A stretch of 64,000 nucleotides of DNA from Acidobacteriota bacterium (lineage in GTDB: Bacteria; Acidobacteriota; Blastocatellia; RBC074). Where the stretch lies: positions 186,001-250,000 of the forward strand of contig JAFDVI010000004.1 in NCBI GenBank assembly GCA_018269055.1, written 5' to 3'. Each line of letters opens with the position of its first letter. Positions within the stretch are counted from its first letter, which is position 1. The translations under genes and the position numbers were made by a program. Of the stretch, positions 27,502 through 36,155 are shown one piece after another. A model generated the notes under the pieces. That model ran no database searches. It was given only the letters and a program-made list of their open reading frames with translations, and was not told the DNA's origin.

Positions 27502-28329
27502 TCAGGCAATCTTCAATTCGTAGATGCCAATTTTGATCGTCTGCCCCGGTTGCACTTCGGCGCTTTCGCCGGGCTGGATTTCGCGACCGTCCACTTCAAT
27601 GGCGTTGCGGCCAATGCATTCGAGTTTGAATCCATCTTCCTGTTTGGACAGGATGGCGTGTTTGCGGCTGACTTCCTGATCCCCGTCAAGTTTCACATCC
27701 ACAGGAAAATCCTTGGAACCGCGTCCGATTTCGATTTTGGATTTTGAGGATTTGAAGATTTCCGGCTCTCCGCCCTGTCGCTGAAAATTGACGGTAAACA
27801 GCGGGCCGCGCGGTCGAACCACGGTTTTTTCACTGTCATCCGGTTCCAAAGGTTCCGTGTTCCCGGCTTCGGTTTCGACAGGTTTGAGCGCAGGTTTCTT
27901 TTTGCGAGCGGTGACCTGGGTTTTCGGCGAATCATCATCCCACACGGCCTGGACGCGTACCTGGCCTTTGTTGAGCGCGCCGTCAATGCTCAAACTGAGC
28001 GCGATTTTGTCGGTTTTGAGCTGTTTGCCGCCGACGATTTCCTTGGCGCGTTGCGACAAACTGACGCCCAGGCCTTCTTCCAACCCTTCGCGCTTGCGAC
28101 CTTGCCACACGGCGTCATCTTCCTTGCTCAGGTAAATGATGTATTCGCCGGGCAGATAAGTCTGGCCGCCGGGAGGCGTGAACATTTCGCGCTTCATGAC
28201 GCTTTCGACTTCGCGCGCGATTTTGACGAAAAACTCATCCCACTCACTCAATTGCGCCAAGGCTTCCGGCGTTTGCGAAATCGCGTCTTCGCCGTCCAGC
28301 CACTTTTTCACTTCGCTCCAAAGCTTCAT
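27502..28329 (-). CDS. FhaA-like protein: DUF3662 plus FHA domain
   Basis: A 275-residue cytosolic protein. The N-terminal ~130 residues resemble DUF3662 of FhaA ([41 protein letters not shown]), and the C-terminal FHA domain spans about 180-275 ([40 protein letters not shown]), which binds phosphothreonine. It is the last gene of the FtsW/PP2C/kinase operon and probably reads out the kinase. An AGAGGT site precedes the ATG and overlaps the stop of the GxxExxY gene upstream. Confidence 0.85.
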   Translation of the reverse strand: MKLWSEVKKWLDGEDAISQTPEALAQLSEWDEFFVKIAREVESVMKREMFTPPGGQTYLPGEYIIYLSKEDDAVWQGRKREGLEEGLGVSLSQRAKEIVGGKQLKTDKIALSLSIDGALNKGQVRVQAVWDDDSPKTQVTARKKKPALKPVETEAGNTEPLEPDDSEKTVVRPRGPLFTVNFQRQGGEPEIFKSSKSKIEIGRGSKDFPVDVKLDGDQEVSRKHAILSKQEDGFKLECIGRNAIEVDGREIQPGESAEVQPGQTIKIGIYELKIA

Positions 28330-28335
28330 TGCACT

Positions 28336-28770
28336 CTACCTCTTTGTTGGGGAGTAGACAGGATTTACAGGATTTTTCAGGATTCTTTTTTCCGGTTGAG
28401 GCGGTCTGTATTCTCGGTATTTCCGCCTGACTTGTACGGGAGAGCCGAAATTGATGAGCAAACCTAAGTCAACTTTTGTGGCAGTTAGATAATTGACCAG
28501 TTGCAATTCGTGTTCTTTACTTAAAGCCAGAATTGCTTTCAGTTCCACAATGATCCGATCTTCAACCCATAAGTCAGCCTGATAATCACCAACCACCTGT
28601 TCTCCATACCAAACTTTGATTGGCTCTTGCTGTAAAACTTTCAATCCTCGTTTTTCCAACTCAATCCGCAAAGCATTTTCATATACCTTTTCCAAAAAAC
28701 CAGAGCCAAGTCTGTTATGAACCTCATACGCACACCCAATGATTATTTCAGTAATCGCATCATCTTCCAT
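28336..28770 (-). CDS. GxxExxY-family protein (PD-(D/E)XK nuclease-like) inside inverted repeats
   Basis: A 144-residue protein with the GxxExxY signature at residues 24-30 (GFLEKVY within RLGSGFLEKVYENAL) and a nuclease-like DYQADLWVEDRIIVELKA region (D-x9-ExK), matching the family Pfam groups as PDDEXK_3. I start at the ATG at 28770; the repeat upstream supplies a GGGAAT-type site. The last ~16 residues (KRILKNPVNPVYSPTKR) are encoded by the left inverted repeat and flanking host DNA, so the gene reads out of its element to within 6 nt of the FHA start. Function unknown; possibly a DNA or RNA nuclease. Confidence 0.85.
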   Translation of the reverse strand: MEDDAITEIIIGCAYEVHNRLGSGFLEKVYENALRIELEKRGLKVLQQEPIKVWYGEQVVGDYQADLWVEDRIIVELKAILALSKEHELQLVNYLTATKVDLGLLINFGSPVQVRRKYREYRPPQPEKRILKNPVNPVYSPTKR

Positions 28771-28804
28771 ATTCCCAATCCTGAAAAATCCTGTAAATCC
28801 TGTC
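28357..28804. mobile_element. 448-bp element bounded by perfect 28-bp inverted repeats
   Basis: Arms 28357-28384 and 28777-28804 are perfect inverted copies built from three ACAGGATT-type units at 10-nt spacing. Only the GxxExxY gene lies between them; no transposase or target-site duplication is visible. Gene-less pairs of the same family occur at 38427-38496 and 51712-51780. Mobility is inferred from the repeat structure. Confidence 0.75.
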
Positions 28805-28814
28805 GAAAAATTTC

Positions 28815-30494
28815 TTACCACCAGCGGCGTGAGACTACACGAACATAATCTGATTTTCCATAAATCCAGCCCTGGCGGATGTCTGAAGGGGCGTCAGGTT
28901 CGAGCTTCATCCACTGGCTGACTTCGATCAGCATCCAGCCCTGCTCGTTTTCCTGAAGGACTTTGTGGTGGGTACTGCCGGCAATCGTGCCGTAAGGTTT
29001 GGATTGACCGCTAGGGCCGCTGCGAACATACATCGCCGCCGCATTGATTTCGATTTCGCGCGGGGCGCCGAATTCCCCGCCTTTGAAAAAGTTGTAGACG
29101 CTGGCCAGCAAACCGATAAACGCCGCGCCAAGAAACGTGATGAAAATCCGGCGGCGCATTTTTTCAGAAAACCGGTCGGACATTTTCGGCGGTTTGCCAG
29201 CCCGCTGCGCAGGTTGGGTTTGCGACTTGGCCTGTCCCGATTTGGGCGGCGGAGCTTGAGGAGTTTGAGCCGGTGTAACAGGATTGGGCGTAATCGGCTG
29301 CGCTTGTTGCGGCTGCAATTCGATAAAAATTTTCCCCGGACGCTCGGCGCGTTGCAACGGATGTTTGATTTCGCGGATTTCAGGTTGTGGTTCCGGTTTG
29401 ACTTCGGGCACAACTACGCTGGCCACTCTTTCCGTCGCCGGAGCCGTCACGAGCGCTTCCGTTTCAACCAATTGAGCGGACGAAACGATTCCTTGCAAAT
29501 GCGAAGTCGTGGGAGTGGGATCGAAATCCGGCTGCAACGGGGTTTTGGGGAATGCACCCGTATCAAATTTTTGCCGGGGGCGAACGATGGTTTCTTCGTC
29601 GGGAAGTTCTTCGGCCTTCAATGTCTGCGCCAGCGTCGCGGCTTGCGCCAGTTCATGCCAGAACTCCGCGACCGTGGCGTATCTGGCCTTCGGGTCGTCC
29701 TCCGTGGCGTGGCGCAACACCTTCAACAATGCGTCGCCCCAGGGCTTCCCCATCAAATTTTCCGGCAACGACGTGATGGGATCACAGCGAAACTGACCCG
29801 GCGCGCGTCCGCAAACAACCGTATAAAAACTTTTTGCCAGCGAATACACATCCGCTGCCAACGTCAAATGCTTCAATTCGCCTGTGACTTCGTGCGGATT
29901 GTGTTCGGGGGGAGCGTACACGTCTGCGCCAACCCGCGTGATTTCGGTTGGTTCGCCGCTGGTGATTTTGGCGACGCCAAAGTCCGCAACTTTCAGCGTT
30001 CGTTTGTCCGCGCTGAGCAGAAAGTTATTCGGTTTCAAATCGCGGTGGATAATGCCCTTGCTGTGCGCAAATGCTAACGCCTCGCAAGCCTGGTGAAAGT
30101 AAAACAGCGCTTCATCCAGCGGCAGCGCTTTGTCCGGACGATGGCGGCACAGTTCCAGCAAATCCCCGCCCGGCATGTATTCAATCACCATGTAATGAAA
30201 GGGAGCTCCACGTAAATCCGCTGCCGTTCCATGACCGAGCCGTAGAATCACGTGCGGATGCCGAACGGCGTCCAGTGCAATGGCTTCATTCTGGAAATTT
30301 TCGACCAACGTTCGTTCCAGGTCGGGATCGGGCGTGCCCTGTAAACTGGTGTTGAGCGCCTTGATGACGACGGGCGCACGGCTGACCGCGCGGTCATACG
30401 CCACAAAAATCTCGGCGTAACTGCCGCGGCTTAACCGCTCGAAAACTTCGTAGCGGCCATCAACCAGACTGTGTTCCAGTTTCAATTCAGGCAT
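28815..30494 (-). CDS. Membrane Ser/Thr protein kinase with C-terminal SH3b domain
   Basis: A 559-residue kinase. The kinase domain covers about 12-275: SRGSYAEIFVAYD loop, VVIKAL lysine, HRDLKPNNFLL catalytic loop, KVADFGVAKI activation segment. A Pro/Gln-rich linker (about 310-445) leads to a transmembrane helix (449-470, FITFLGAAFIGLLASVYNF) and an extracellular bacterial SH3 domain (480-557, INAAAMYVRSGPSGQS, GWIYGKSDYVRVV). The SH3b probably binds cell wall, in place of PASTA repeats. It is partnered by PP2C, FtsW/RodA and FHA genes, so it likely controls cell-wall growth. Confidence 0.92.
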   Translation of the reverse strand: MPELKLEHSLVDGRYEVFERLSRGSYAEIFVAYDRAVSRAPVVIKALNTSLQGTPDPDLERTLVENFQNEAIALDAVRHPHVILRLGHGTAADLRGAPFHYMVIEYMPGGDLLELCRHRPDKALPLDEALFYFHQACEALAFAHSKGIIHRDLKPNNFLLSADKRTLKVADFGVAKITSGEPTEITRVGADVYAPPEHNPHEVTGELKHLTLAADVYSLAKSFYTVVCGRAPGQFRCDPITSLPENLMGKPWGDALLKVLRHATEDDPKARYATVAEFWHELAQAATLAQTLKAEELPDEETIVRPRQKFDTGAFPKTPLQPDFDPTPTTSHLQGIVSSAQLVETEALVTAPATERVASVVVPEVKPEPQPEIREIKHPLQRAERPGKIFIELQPQQAQPITPNPVTPAQTPQAPPPKSGQAKSQTQPAQRAGKPPKMSDRFSEKMRRRIFITFLGAAFIGLLASVYNFFKGGEFGAPREIEINAAAMYVRSGPSGQSKPYGTIAGSTHHKVLQENEQGWMLIEVSQWMKLEPDAPSDIRQGWIYGKSDYVRVVSRRWW

Positions 30495-30506
30495 AACTGC
30501 GACTGG

Positions 30507-30583
30507 GGGACTGAGGGACTTTGGGACTGAGGGATTTGGGGAAAATCACCTCGCCCCGTCTCCCTGTCACCGAGTCACCTCGT
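30507..30583. repeat. G-rich periodic repeat and C-rich companion between kinase and phosphatase genes
   Basis: 30507-30541 is four near-copies of GGGACTGA/GGGACTTT units; 30553-30583 is a C-rich run (CCCCGTCTCCCTGTCACC) resembling units recalled from other dispersed repeats. It sits in the 94-nt gap between the PP2C stop and the kinase ATG. Confidence 0.65.
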
Positions 30584-30588
30584 CGAGT

Positions 30589-32193
30589 TTATCCAACCGG
30601 CTTCACTGACCCTGTCGGCGCGGGGCTGGCGGGGGTTGGCGAAGAAGCAGTCGGCGGCGCGTTTGGCGTCATCAATTTTTGCAAACTGTCGGCGGCGTTT
30701 CTCGCCTGACCGATTTGCAAATACGCCATGGCGATGAACACCCATCCTTCGTCCAAATCCTGATTGTTTGTCGCCGCCAGCTTGAAATGATTGATGGCTT
30801 CTTCGTATTTCTTTTCCGTGAAATACAACCGGCCAAAACAGTAATGCGCCTCGGCGTTGTTCGCGTCGCGCGACAGAATCTGATTCAACTCCTGACGCGC
30901 ATCCTCCAAACGTCCGTCGTTCAGCAACGCAAACGCCGAAGCGACTCCCGCATCGCGCGGCGTCCATCGCAACACGCGCGGCTGGTCTTCGGCCAAAGGA
31001 CCGCCGGAACGGTTGACCACACGTTGGAGCGGCCCGCCAAACAACCCGCCGAGAATGAATCCGGCCAGCAGCGTAACGATCAAAACGCTCATTCTCATAA
31101 ATTTCGACATCTCGACTTTCTGCCCGGCGTCATCATCCGTGGCAATGTTGAATACTTTTTTTTCACCTGAACTTTGGGCATGGTCTGCAATCGGTAAAGG
31201 ATCGCGGAATTGATGCGTTTCAGGTTCGTCCTGGAAATCGTCCGGCGCTGGCGGCAACAGCGGCGGTGATGCAGCCAGTGGCGAGTGGTTGGTGGCGGGT
31301 ACTTCCTCTTCAAAAACGGGTTCGGGTTCCGGCTCCGATTGGTTCAGCGAAATTTCAATTTTCTTTTTGGGTTTTTCCGGGCTGATCGAAGCCGCAGACA
31401 TCGCGGGACTCGCCGAGCGCATCGGGCGTGTCTGTTCGTCAACGTAACCGCGTTCGCCAAAATCAACGATGATCGCAGTTAGATTGTCTTCAGCGCCTTC
31501 ATTGTAACAAAGCTGCTTGAAGGTTTCGCAAACCGTTTGCGGATGGTTGCCGCTGCGCAGCAACCGCTCCAACTGATCGTCGCGAATGTGGCGCGTGATG
31601 CCGTCGCTGCACAACAACAGCGTTGTGGTTTCATCCACCTGGATTTCGATGATTTCAGGTTCGACGTCGGAATCGGCGCCGATGGCGCGGCTGATGACGT
31701 TTCGGCGCGGGTGCATTTCGGCCTGTTCCGGCGTCAGCCAGCCTTGCCGAACGGCTTCGTTGACTTCGCTGTGATCTTCGGTCAACCGAACCAACCCGCG
31801 CGCGTCACAACGATAAACCCGACTGTCGCCGACATGGGCAATGATGGCTCGACTGTCTTTGACCGCCGCCAGGACAATCGTCGTCGCCATTCCCTCCAGC
31901 TCCTGATTCATCTCCGCTTCGGTGTAGATTTTCTGATTGCAGAGATCAATCGTTTCCTGCACCAGCTTGCGCAAATCCTCCATCGGCAAATCGGAGCTTG
32001 CCAATGGTTGCGGCCCATTGAAGACCTTTTCGAATACTTCGGTGACTGTCCGGCTGGCCGTTTGCCCTCCGCGACGACCGCCTACGCCATCCGCCACAAT
32101 GAACAAACCTCGACTGGGCATCGCCAGCAAGTTGTCTTCGTTGGCCTGACGCTTCAGCCCTTTATCCGTAATTTGTCCGACGGTTACTTTCAT
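30589..32193 (-). CDS. PP2C-type protein phosphatase with membrane helix and TPR domain
   Basis: A 534-residue protein. Residues 1-240 are a PP2C/PrpC-type Ser/Thr phosphatase: GLKRQANEDN, VADGVGGRRGG, AHVGDSRVYR, LLCSDGITRHI and EDNLTAIIVDFG, all metal-binding motifs present. A linker leads to a transmembrane helix (about 372-392, SVLIVTLLAGFILGGLFGG) and a C-terminal TPR region (NNAEAHYCFGRLYFTEKKYE). It should oppose the neighbouring kinase. The fusion to TPRs outside the membrane is unusual but the domain order is clear. The start has a GAGAAG site just inside a repeat-bounded junction. Confidence 0.9.
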   Translation of the reverse strand: MKVTVGQITDKGLKRQANEDNLLAMPSRGLFIVADGVGGRRGGQTASRTVTEVFEKVFNGPQPLASSDLPMEDLRKLVQETIDLCNQKIYTEAEMNQELEGMATTIVLAAVKDSRAIIAHVGDSRVYRCDARGLVRLTEDHSEVNEAVRQGWLTPEQAEMHPRRNVISRAIGADSDVEPEIIEIQVDETTTLLLCSDGITRHIRDDQLERLLRSGNHPQTVCETFKQLCYNEGAEDNLTAIIVDFGERGYVDEQTRPMRSASPAMSAASISPEKPKKKIEISLNQSEPEPEPVFEEEVPATNHSPLAASPPLLPPAPDDFQDEPETHQFRDPLPIADHAQSSGEKKVFNIATDDDAGQKVEMSKFMRMSVLIVTLLAGFILGGLFGGPLQRVVNRSGGPLAEDQPRVLRWTPRDAGVASAFALLNDGRLEDARQELNQILSRDANNAEAHYCFGRLYFTEKKYEEAINHFKLAATNNQDLDEGWVFIAMAYLQIGQARNAADSLQKLMTPNAPPTASSPTPASPAPTGSVKPVG

Positions 32194-32202
32194 CTTCTCG
32201 GA

Positions 32203-32729
32203 GTAGTCAGTAGGCAGTAGGCAGTAGATTGTTTTTCGGACTTCTGTAGTTTCGCGCGAATGTCATCTTTGCCAGCATTCTTTAACGTAAGATTATTTCG
32301 ATCCTGAAGTAGCGATTGCGCGAATGTAAGAGTCCAGCATGCGACTGATTTCATCCAGTTTGTCTGCCAATTCGTTCGTTTCAGCGTATTTCAAATCGTT
32401 CGACAGAATCAGATAATAACGACATTCTTCCAATGAAGCCTGCGCAATGTTGTAAAAGCGAATTTTGTCGCCTTTGCCTTGCCGCTTAAATCCTTCAGCA
32501 ATGTTCGCTGGAACCGAAACTGCAGCTCGCCTCAATTGCGAAGTCAGCCCAAACAATTCGTGTTTCGGAAACCCCTCAGAAAGCTTGTAAATCGCCAAAA
32601 CCCATTGATGAGTTTTCTTCCAGGTTTCGACTTCACGAAAACTTTTCGCCTTCGCCTCTTTTTCTTCCGCCATAGCACACCCTCTACACCATCCGCCCCT
32701 CAAACTACTGTTTACTGACTACTGTCTAC
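32203..32729. mobile_element. 527-bp element bounded by 25-bp 7-nt-periodic inverted repeats
   Basis: Arms 32203-32227 and 32705-32729 match at 21 of 25 positions in inverted orientation. Each is built from GTAGTCA/GTAGGCA/GTAAACA units of 7 nt. The element encloses only the four-helix-bundle gene and lies between the FtsW/RodA and PP2C genes. Its right arm supplies the last residues and stop codon of the FtsW gene. No transposase or target duplication is visible. Confidence 0.75.
32293..32673 (-). CDS. Four-helix-bundle protein (23S rRNA IVS/S23 family)
   Basis: A 126-residue protein of the TIGR02436 type: FREVETWKKTHQWVLAIYKL, FGLTSQLRRAAVSVPANIAE, GFKRQGKGDKIRFYNIAQAS and SLEECRYYLILSNDL, all characteristic. 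The ATG at 32673 follows a GAGGG site at good spacing. Family members were first noted as the ORF of intervening sequences in 23S rRNA (Leptospira, Coxiella) and are related to the Avd accessory protein of diversity-generating retroelements. Here the gene is inside inverted repeats, within an operon. Its role is unknown. Confidence 0.88.
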   Translation of the reverse strand: MAEEKEAKAKSFREVETWKKTHQWVLAIYKLSEGFPKHELFGLTSQLRRAAVSVPANIAEGFKRQGKGDKIRFYNIAQASLEECRYYLILSNDLKYAETNELADKLDEISRMLDSYIRAIATSGSK

Positions 32730-34365
32730 CTTCAGAATTATTCCTGTGTGAAATCGCCATCAGCATTCCCAGCATGAAGAAACTGGTAATTAACGACCAG
32801 CCTCCGTGGCTGACGAATGGCAGGGTGATGCCCGTCATCGGTAGCATTCTGAGTACGCCGCCGATGTTGACGATGGCCTGGAACCCCAGAAATGCCGTGA
32901 TGCCTGTGGCTATTAGTTTGGTGAACATATCGCGGGCTTCAATCGCCGTCCGCATTCCGGCGACGACGACAATGATGAATGCAAAAATGATAATGGCTCC
33001 GCCAACAATTCCCATTTCTTCGGCGACGACGGCGTAGATGAAATCGGAGTCGGCAATCGGCACGGTTTCGGGGTAGCCTTTCCCCAATCCTGTTCCCAAT
33101 AACCTTCCGTCGCTGACGCCAAACAGCGCTTGGGAAGGTTGAAACGCATACTTGTTATACCATTTGTCGTCGTCTGTATTGCCCGGCAGCCTCGGCTTTT
33201 CACGAGCCGAATCGTCCGCCAATTCCCTGGCCCACCAATTGTATTCTTCGGGATCAGGGCCAATGCCGCCGTGACGCCACAAATAAAACCGCTGCTTGAT
33301 GCGATCCGGCACGCCTTCACTGACAATGTTTTTGACGCGTTCAACCGCGCCAACCTGAGCGCCATCGGTAAACACGTTGACCATCGTGTTGTAAATACCT
33401 GCGGCAAAGATCGAAACAGCCAACAATCCAGCCATCAATCCAATCGCAATCGTCACCTGGGGCAACCGGCGAACGGCGACAACATACAATGTAACGTAGG
33501 CTCCCAGGAAAACCAGCATCTGCCCGAAATCCTGCAACGCAAAAAACGGCACAATCGGCAACGCCGCCACCAGCAAAAACGGCAGCACAAACCGCCACGG
33601 CGGAATGCCCCAATGCGTACGCGACAGATTTCGGTAGTGATCGGCCAGAATCCCCGCGTAACTGAGCAGGAAGGTGATTTTCACTGGCTCCCAAGGCGTC
33701 GTGTTGCCGAGCGATTTGCCGCGCTCCGACAGGAAAATGGCGATGAAGGCAAACGGCAGCGTGGTCAACAACCCCAGCAAAAAGCTATGCCGTTGCAACA
33801 ACAGCAAGATGTCGTCTCGACGTAGGAACGCAAATGCCAACGCAAATCCTAAAAACGCGGCCAGCGGAATTAGCGAAGACAAGGATGTAAAAACGCGGCT
33901 GAGCGTCCAATACTGCGGTTCGCTGGTTTCTGCCGGTGCGGTCGTCTGAAGCTGAAAGTTCGGATCGCCAAACAATGCCTTTTTCTTTTCGGCGTCGTAA
34001 AACTGATTGATGCTTTTGTACTGTTGGACTCTGGCTTTGGCCAGACGCGCCTGACGGACTTCCGCGCGATTTCCGGCAGAATATTCCGGGTCTGTGAACA
34101 AGCGGTACTGAACAAATTGTCCGATGCCAAACAAGAGAATGGCAACGGTAAACAACGTTAGATCGCCTGCATATTTATGTCGCCGGGCAAACCAAATGAA
34201 GATGAAAAAGATGGGAATGAACAGTGCCAAATCGCGGCATGCCAGCAAAACGGAAGGAGAATACCCGCGCGCGACCCCGGCACGGTAAATGGCCACGTAC
34301 GCCAGCGCGTCCAATATCACCAGCAGCAGCAACAACAGCAAATGCGAAGAGGGGCGATTTTTCAT
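32719..34365 (-). CDS. FtsW/RodA/SpoVE-family cell-cycle protein (SEDS glycosyltransferase)
   Basis: A 548-residue polytopic membrane protein. Conserved SEDS features are visible: [40 protein letters not shown] and the C-terminal [19 protein letters not shown]. The start is the ATG at 34365 ([15 protein letters not shown]). It would polymerise peptidoglycan glycan strands during division or elongation. It is the first gene of the kinase/phosphatase/FHA operon, the arrangement seen in Actinobacteria around PknB. Its C-terminal ...GRQ and stop come from the adjacent inverted repeat, so the native C-terminus may have been trimmed or extended. Confidence 0.9.
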   Translation of the reverse strand: MKNRPSSHLLLLLLLVILDALAYVAIYRAGVARGYSPSVLLACRDLALFIPIFFIFIWFARRHKYAGDLTLFTVAILLFGIGQFVQYRLFTDPEYSAGNRAEVRQARLAKARVQQYKSINQFYDAEKKKALFGDPNFQLQTTAPAETSEPQYWTLSRVFTSLSSLIPLAAFLGFALAFAFLRRDDILLLLQRHSFLLGLLTTLPFAFIAIFLSERGKSLGNTTPWEPVKITFLLSYAGILADHYRNLSRTHWGIPPWRFVLPFLLVAALPIVPFFALQDFGQMLVFLGAYVTLYVVAVRRLPQVTIAIGLMAGLLAVSIFAAGIYNTMVNVFTDGAQVGAVERVKNIVSEGVPDRIKQRFYLWRHGGIGPDPEEYNWWARELADDSAREKPRLPGNTDDDKWYNKYAFQPSQALFGVSDGRLLGTGLGKGYPETVPIADSDFIYAVVAEEMGIVGGAIIIFAFIIVVVAGMRTAIEARDMFTKLIATGITAFLGFQAIVNIGGVLRMLPMTGITLPFVSHGGWSLITSFFMLGMLMAISHRNNSEGRQ

Positions 34366-34467
34366 GCCTGCAAAAGACGAATGCCTCAATGGATTTGTTC
34401 GGTATTTATTCTCACCACTTGAATGGACGCAATCATAAGCTGCACAGGAAAGAGCAAACAACCTTTC

Positions 34468-35088
34468 TCATTCACTTTGCGTAGGATCTGTACTCGGACG
34501 GTCTGAAGCTGATTCAGAAAATGTGACCATCCGATAAATATCGCTTAGCGGTAACATAACCTGAATAGATTGAAGCGCAACCTGACTTTCCAGCCCGATA
34601 AAATCGCGGCGCAACCAGCCTCCGTCAGCCTGGCGAATATACTGGACAACGTGAGCGCGCTCAGACGCAACCAGCAAATACTCCTTAAAACTCGGGATTT
34701 CCTGATAAGCCAGGAATTTGGCGTCGCGGTCATAAGCATTTGTTGAAGGTGACAAAACTTCAACAATCAAAACCGGGTTTATCAAAACATCGTGTCCGCG
34801 CATTTCTTCGAATATCGCTTCACCACAGACGACCGAAGCATCCGGGAATCGGAATGGCGGAGCTTTAATCGTTTTCACCGCCTGGTTTCCATCGAATACC
34901 TCACAAGGCTTCCCATCCAAAAGTTCGCCCAGTTTACGACTGATGTTGCGGGTCGCGCGATTATGAGCCTTTTTTCCTCCGGCCATCGAAATAACTTCGC
35001 CGTTGAAATACTCCAAACGCTCTTCAGACTTGTGCAGAAGATCGAGGTATTCTTCCAGCGAATAGGTTCTTTCGGGTAAAGCTGACAT
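34468..35088 (-). CDS. Uma2-family endonuclease (DUF820)
   Basis: A 206-residue protein with the Uma2/DUF820 pattern: RTYSLEEYLDLLHKSEERLEY with FNGEVISMAGG, FPDASVVCG, LIVEVLSPSTNAYDRDAKFL and YQEIPSFKEYLLVASE; the E, D, E-V and K positions form a PD-(D/E)XK-type active site. The family is very abundant in cyanobacteria and other environmental phyla, and its biological role is unknown. It is flanked by the FtsW operon and mutM with no clear link to either. Confidence 0.88.
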   Translation of the reverse strand: MSALPERTYSLEEYLDLLHKSEERLEYFNGEVISMAGGKKAHNRATRNISRKLGELLDGKPCEVFDGNQAVKTIKAPPFRFPDASVVCGEAIFEEMRGHDVLINPVLIVEVLSPSTNAYDRDAKFLAYQEIPSFKEYLLVASERAHVVQYIRQADGGWLRRDFIGLESQVALQSIQVMLPLSDIYRMVTFSESASDRPSTDPTQSE

Positions 35089-35120
35089 TTCCGTCTCCTT
35101 TTGCTGGCCACAATTCTAAC

Positions 35121-35954
35121 TCATCTTTTCTGGCAACGCGGGCAAAAGTATGTTGAGCGTCCGCCTTGCGCCAAGCGTCGAATCGCCGTGCCACAGTTCA
35201 AACACGGCTGGCCTTCTCGCTCATAAACCAGCCAACTGGCTTCGTCAGCGCCGTCGCCGTACCGGCCATACACTTCGCGCGGGTCGGTTTCGAGCGTACT
35301 GCCTGCCTCAATCGCTTCAGTCAGCACGGCAACAATTTCCTGATGCAGGGCTTCCGTGCGCGGCTTCGACAATTGATTGGCCGGAAGCTGCGGATTGATT
35401 TTGGCGCGGTGCAAAGCTTCGGCGGCGTAAATGTTCCCCAACCCGACTACGCGCGTTTGATCCAGCAGGAACAGTTTGATTGCCTGCTTGCTGCGCTTAA
35501 GCGCATCGTGCAAATACCCTGCGGTGAACGCCGGATCGAACGGTTCCGGTGCAAGCTTGTTCAGGTGCGATACCGAATCGAGTTCCGAAGTTTTGACGAC
35601 CATCATCAATCCGAAATGGCGCTGGTCGGCAAACAGCAGTTTGCGTCCGTTGTCCAACCAGAACGCAGCATGCGTGTGCGGCGGCGAAGTGTCGTTCGCA
35701 TCCACGTGAATGAACCGCCCGGTCATTCGCAAATGCGTAATCCAGGTCTTCCGGTTCGACAGATGCGCCAGAATGTGTTTGCCGCGCCGGGTGACTTCTT
35801 CGACGCGAGCATTTTTCAACCATGCAGCAAACTGGCGCGGCGAATTTTCCGGCGCCAACCCCGCGCGCAACAATTGCGCTTTGGCGATAGTTCGCCCGGC
35901 AATCAGCGCGCGCAAATGTCGCGCAACCATTTCAACTTCAGGAAGTTCAGGCAT
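35121..35954 (-). CDS. mutM: Formamidopyrimidine-DNA glycosylase
   Basis: A 277-residue protein starting MPELPEVE, with the catalytic Pro2 and Glu3. The [10 protein letters not shown] lysine loop, [21 protein letters not shown] (helix-two-turn-helix) and the C-terminal zinc finger CLNCG..CPRCQKR are all present, so both glycosylase and AP-lyase activity are expected for 8-oxoG and ring-opened purines. I start at the ATG at 35954, because the longer frame from 36143 translates upstream repeat sequence. Confidence 0.95.
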   Translation of the reverse strand: MPELPEVEMVARHLRALIAGRTIAKAQLLRAGLAPENSPRQFAAWLKNARVEEVTRRGKHILAHLSNRKTWITHLRMTGRFIHVDANDTSPPHTHAAFWLDNGRKLLFADQRHFGLMMVVKTSELDSVSHLNKLAPEPFDPAFTAGYLHDALKRSKQAIKLFLLDQTRVVGLGNIYAAEALHRAKINPQLPANQLSKPRTEALHQEIVAVLTEAIEAGSTLETDPREVYGRYGDGADEASWLVYEREGQPCLNCGTAIRRLAQGGRSTYFCPRCQKR

Positions 35955-35978
35955 GGCCGACTGTTTACCACAAAGTCC

Positions 35979-36083
35979 CTGGGTACGCATCGCTTCCAGC
36001 GTGCAGTCATGGCAAAAAGTCGCTTCCTGTCTCAAGAATACTTTTGTCGCCAAGACCGCAAGCCGGAGGCATTGCGTACCCAG
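35979..36083. repeat. Dispersed repeat pair upstream of mutM
   Basis: 35979-36004 is an inverted copy of the tandem repeat at 18555-18625 (26 identical bases). A weaker copy in the opposite orientation lies at 36061-36083 (about 17 of 23 bases). The pair sits between divergent mutM and the isomerase-like gene. Confidence 0.7.
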
Positions 36084-36155
36084 TAGAATTGCCTTTTTCT
36101 GATTGCTCGTGTCATAAACCCGTTTCCGAAAATCAAACACCAAATGAGGGATTCC

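Noticed and set aside
28340-28815. Target-site duplication around the GxxExxY element
   Set aside because: The sequences immediately outside the two arms do not match, so no duplication can be claimed and the element is called mobile only by inference.
28965-30077. A 370-codon open frame on the plus strand opposite the kinase gene
   Set aside because: It is a shadow of a high-GC kinase gene with clear motifs on the minus strand; the plus-strand product is Arg-rich and has no family features or ribosome site.
32203-32729. Genuine 23S rRNA intervening sequence
   Set aside because: No rRNA sequence flanks the element; it lies between two protein genes.
35166-36086. A 306-codon plus-strand frame opposite mutM
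   Set aside because: MutM is complete with all catalytic and zinc-finger motifs; the opposite frame is an antisense shadow.
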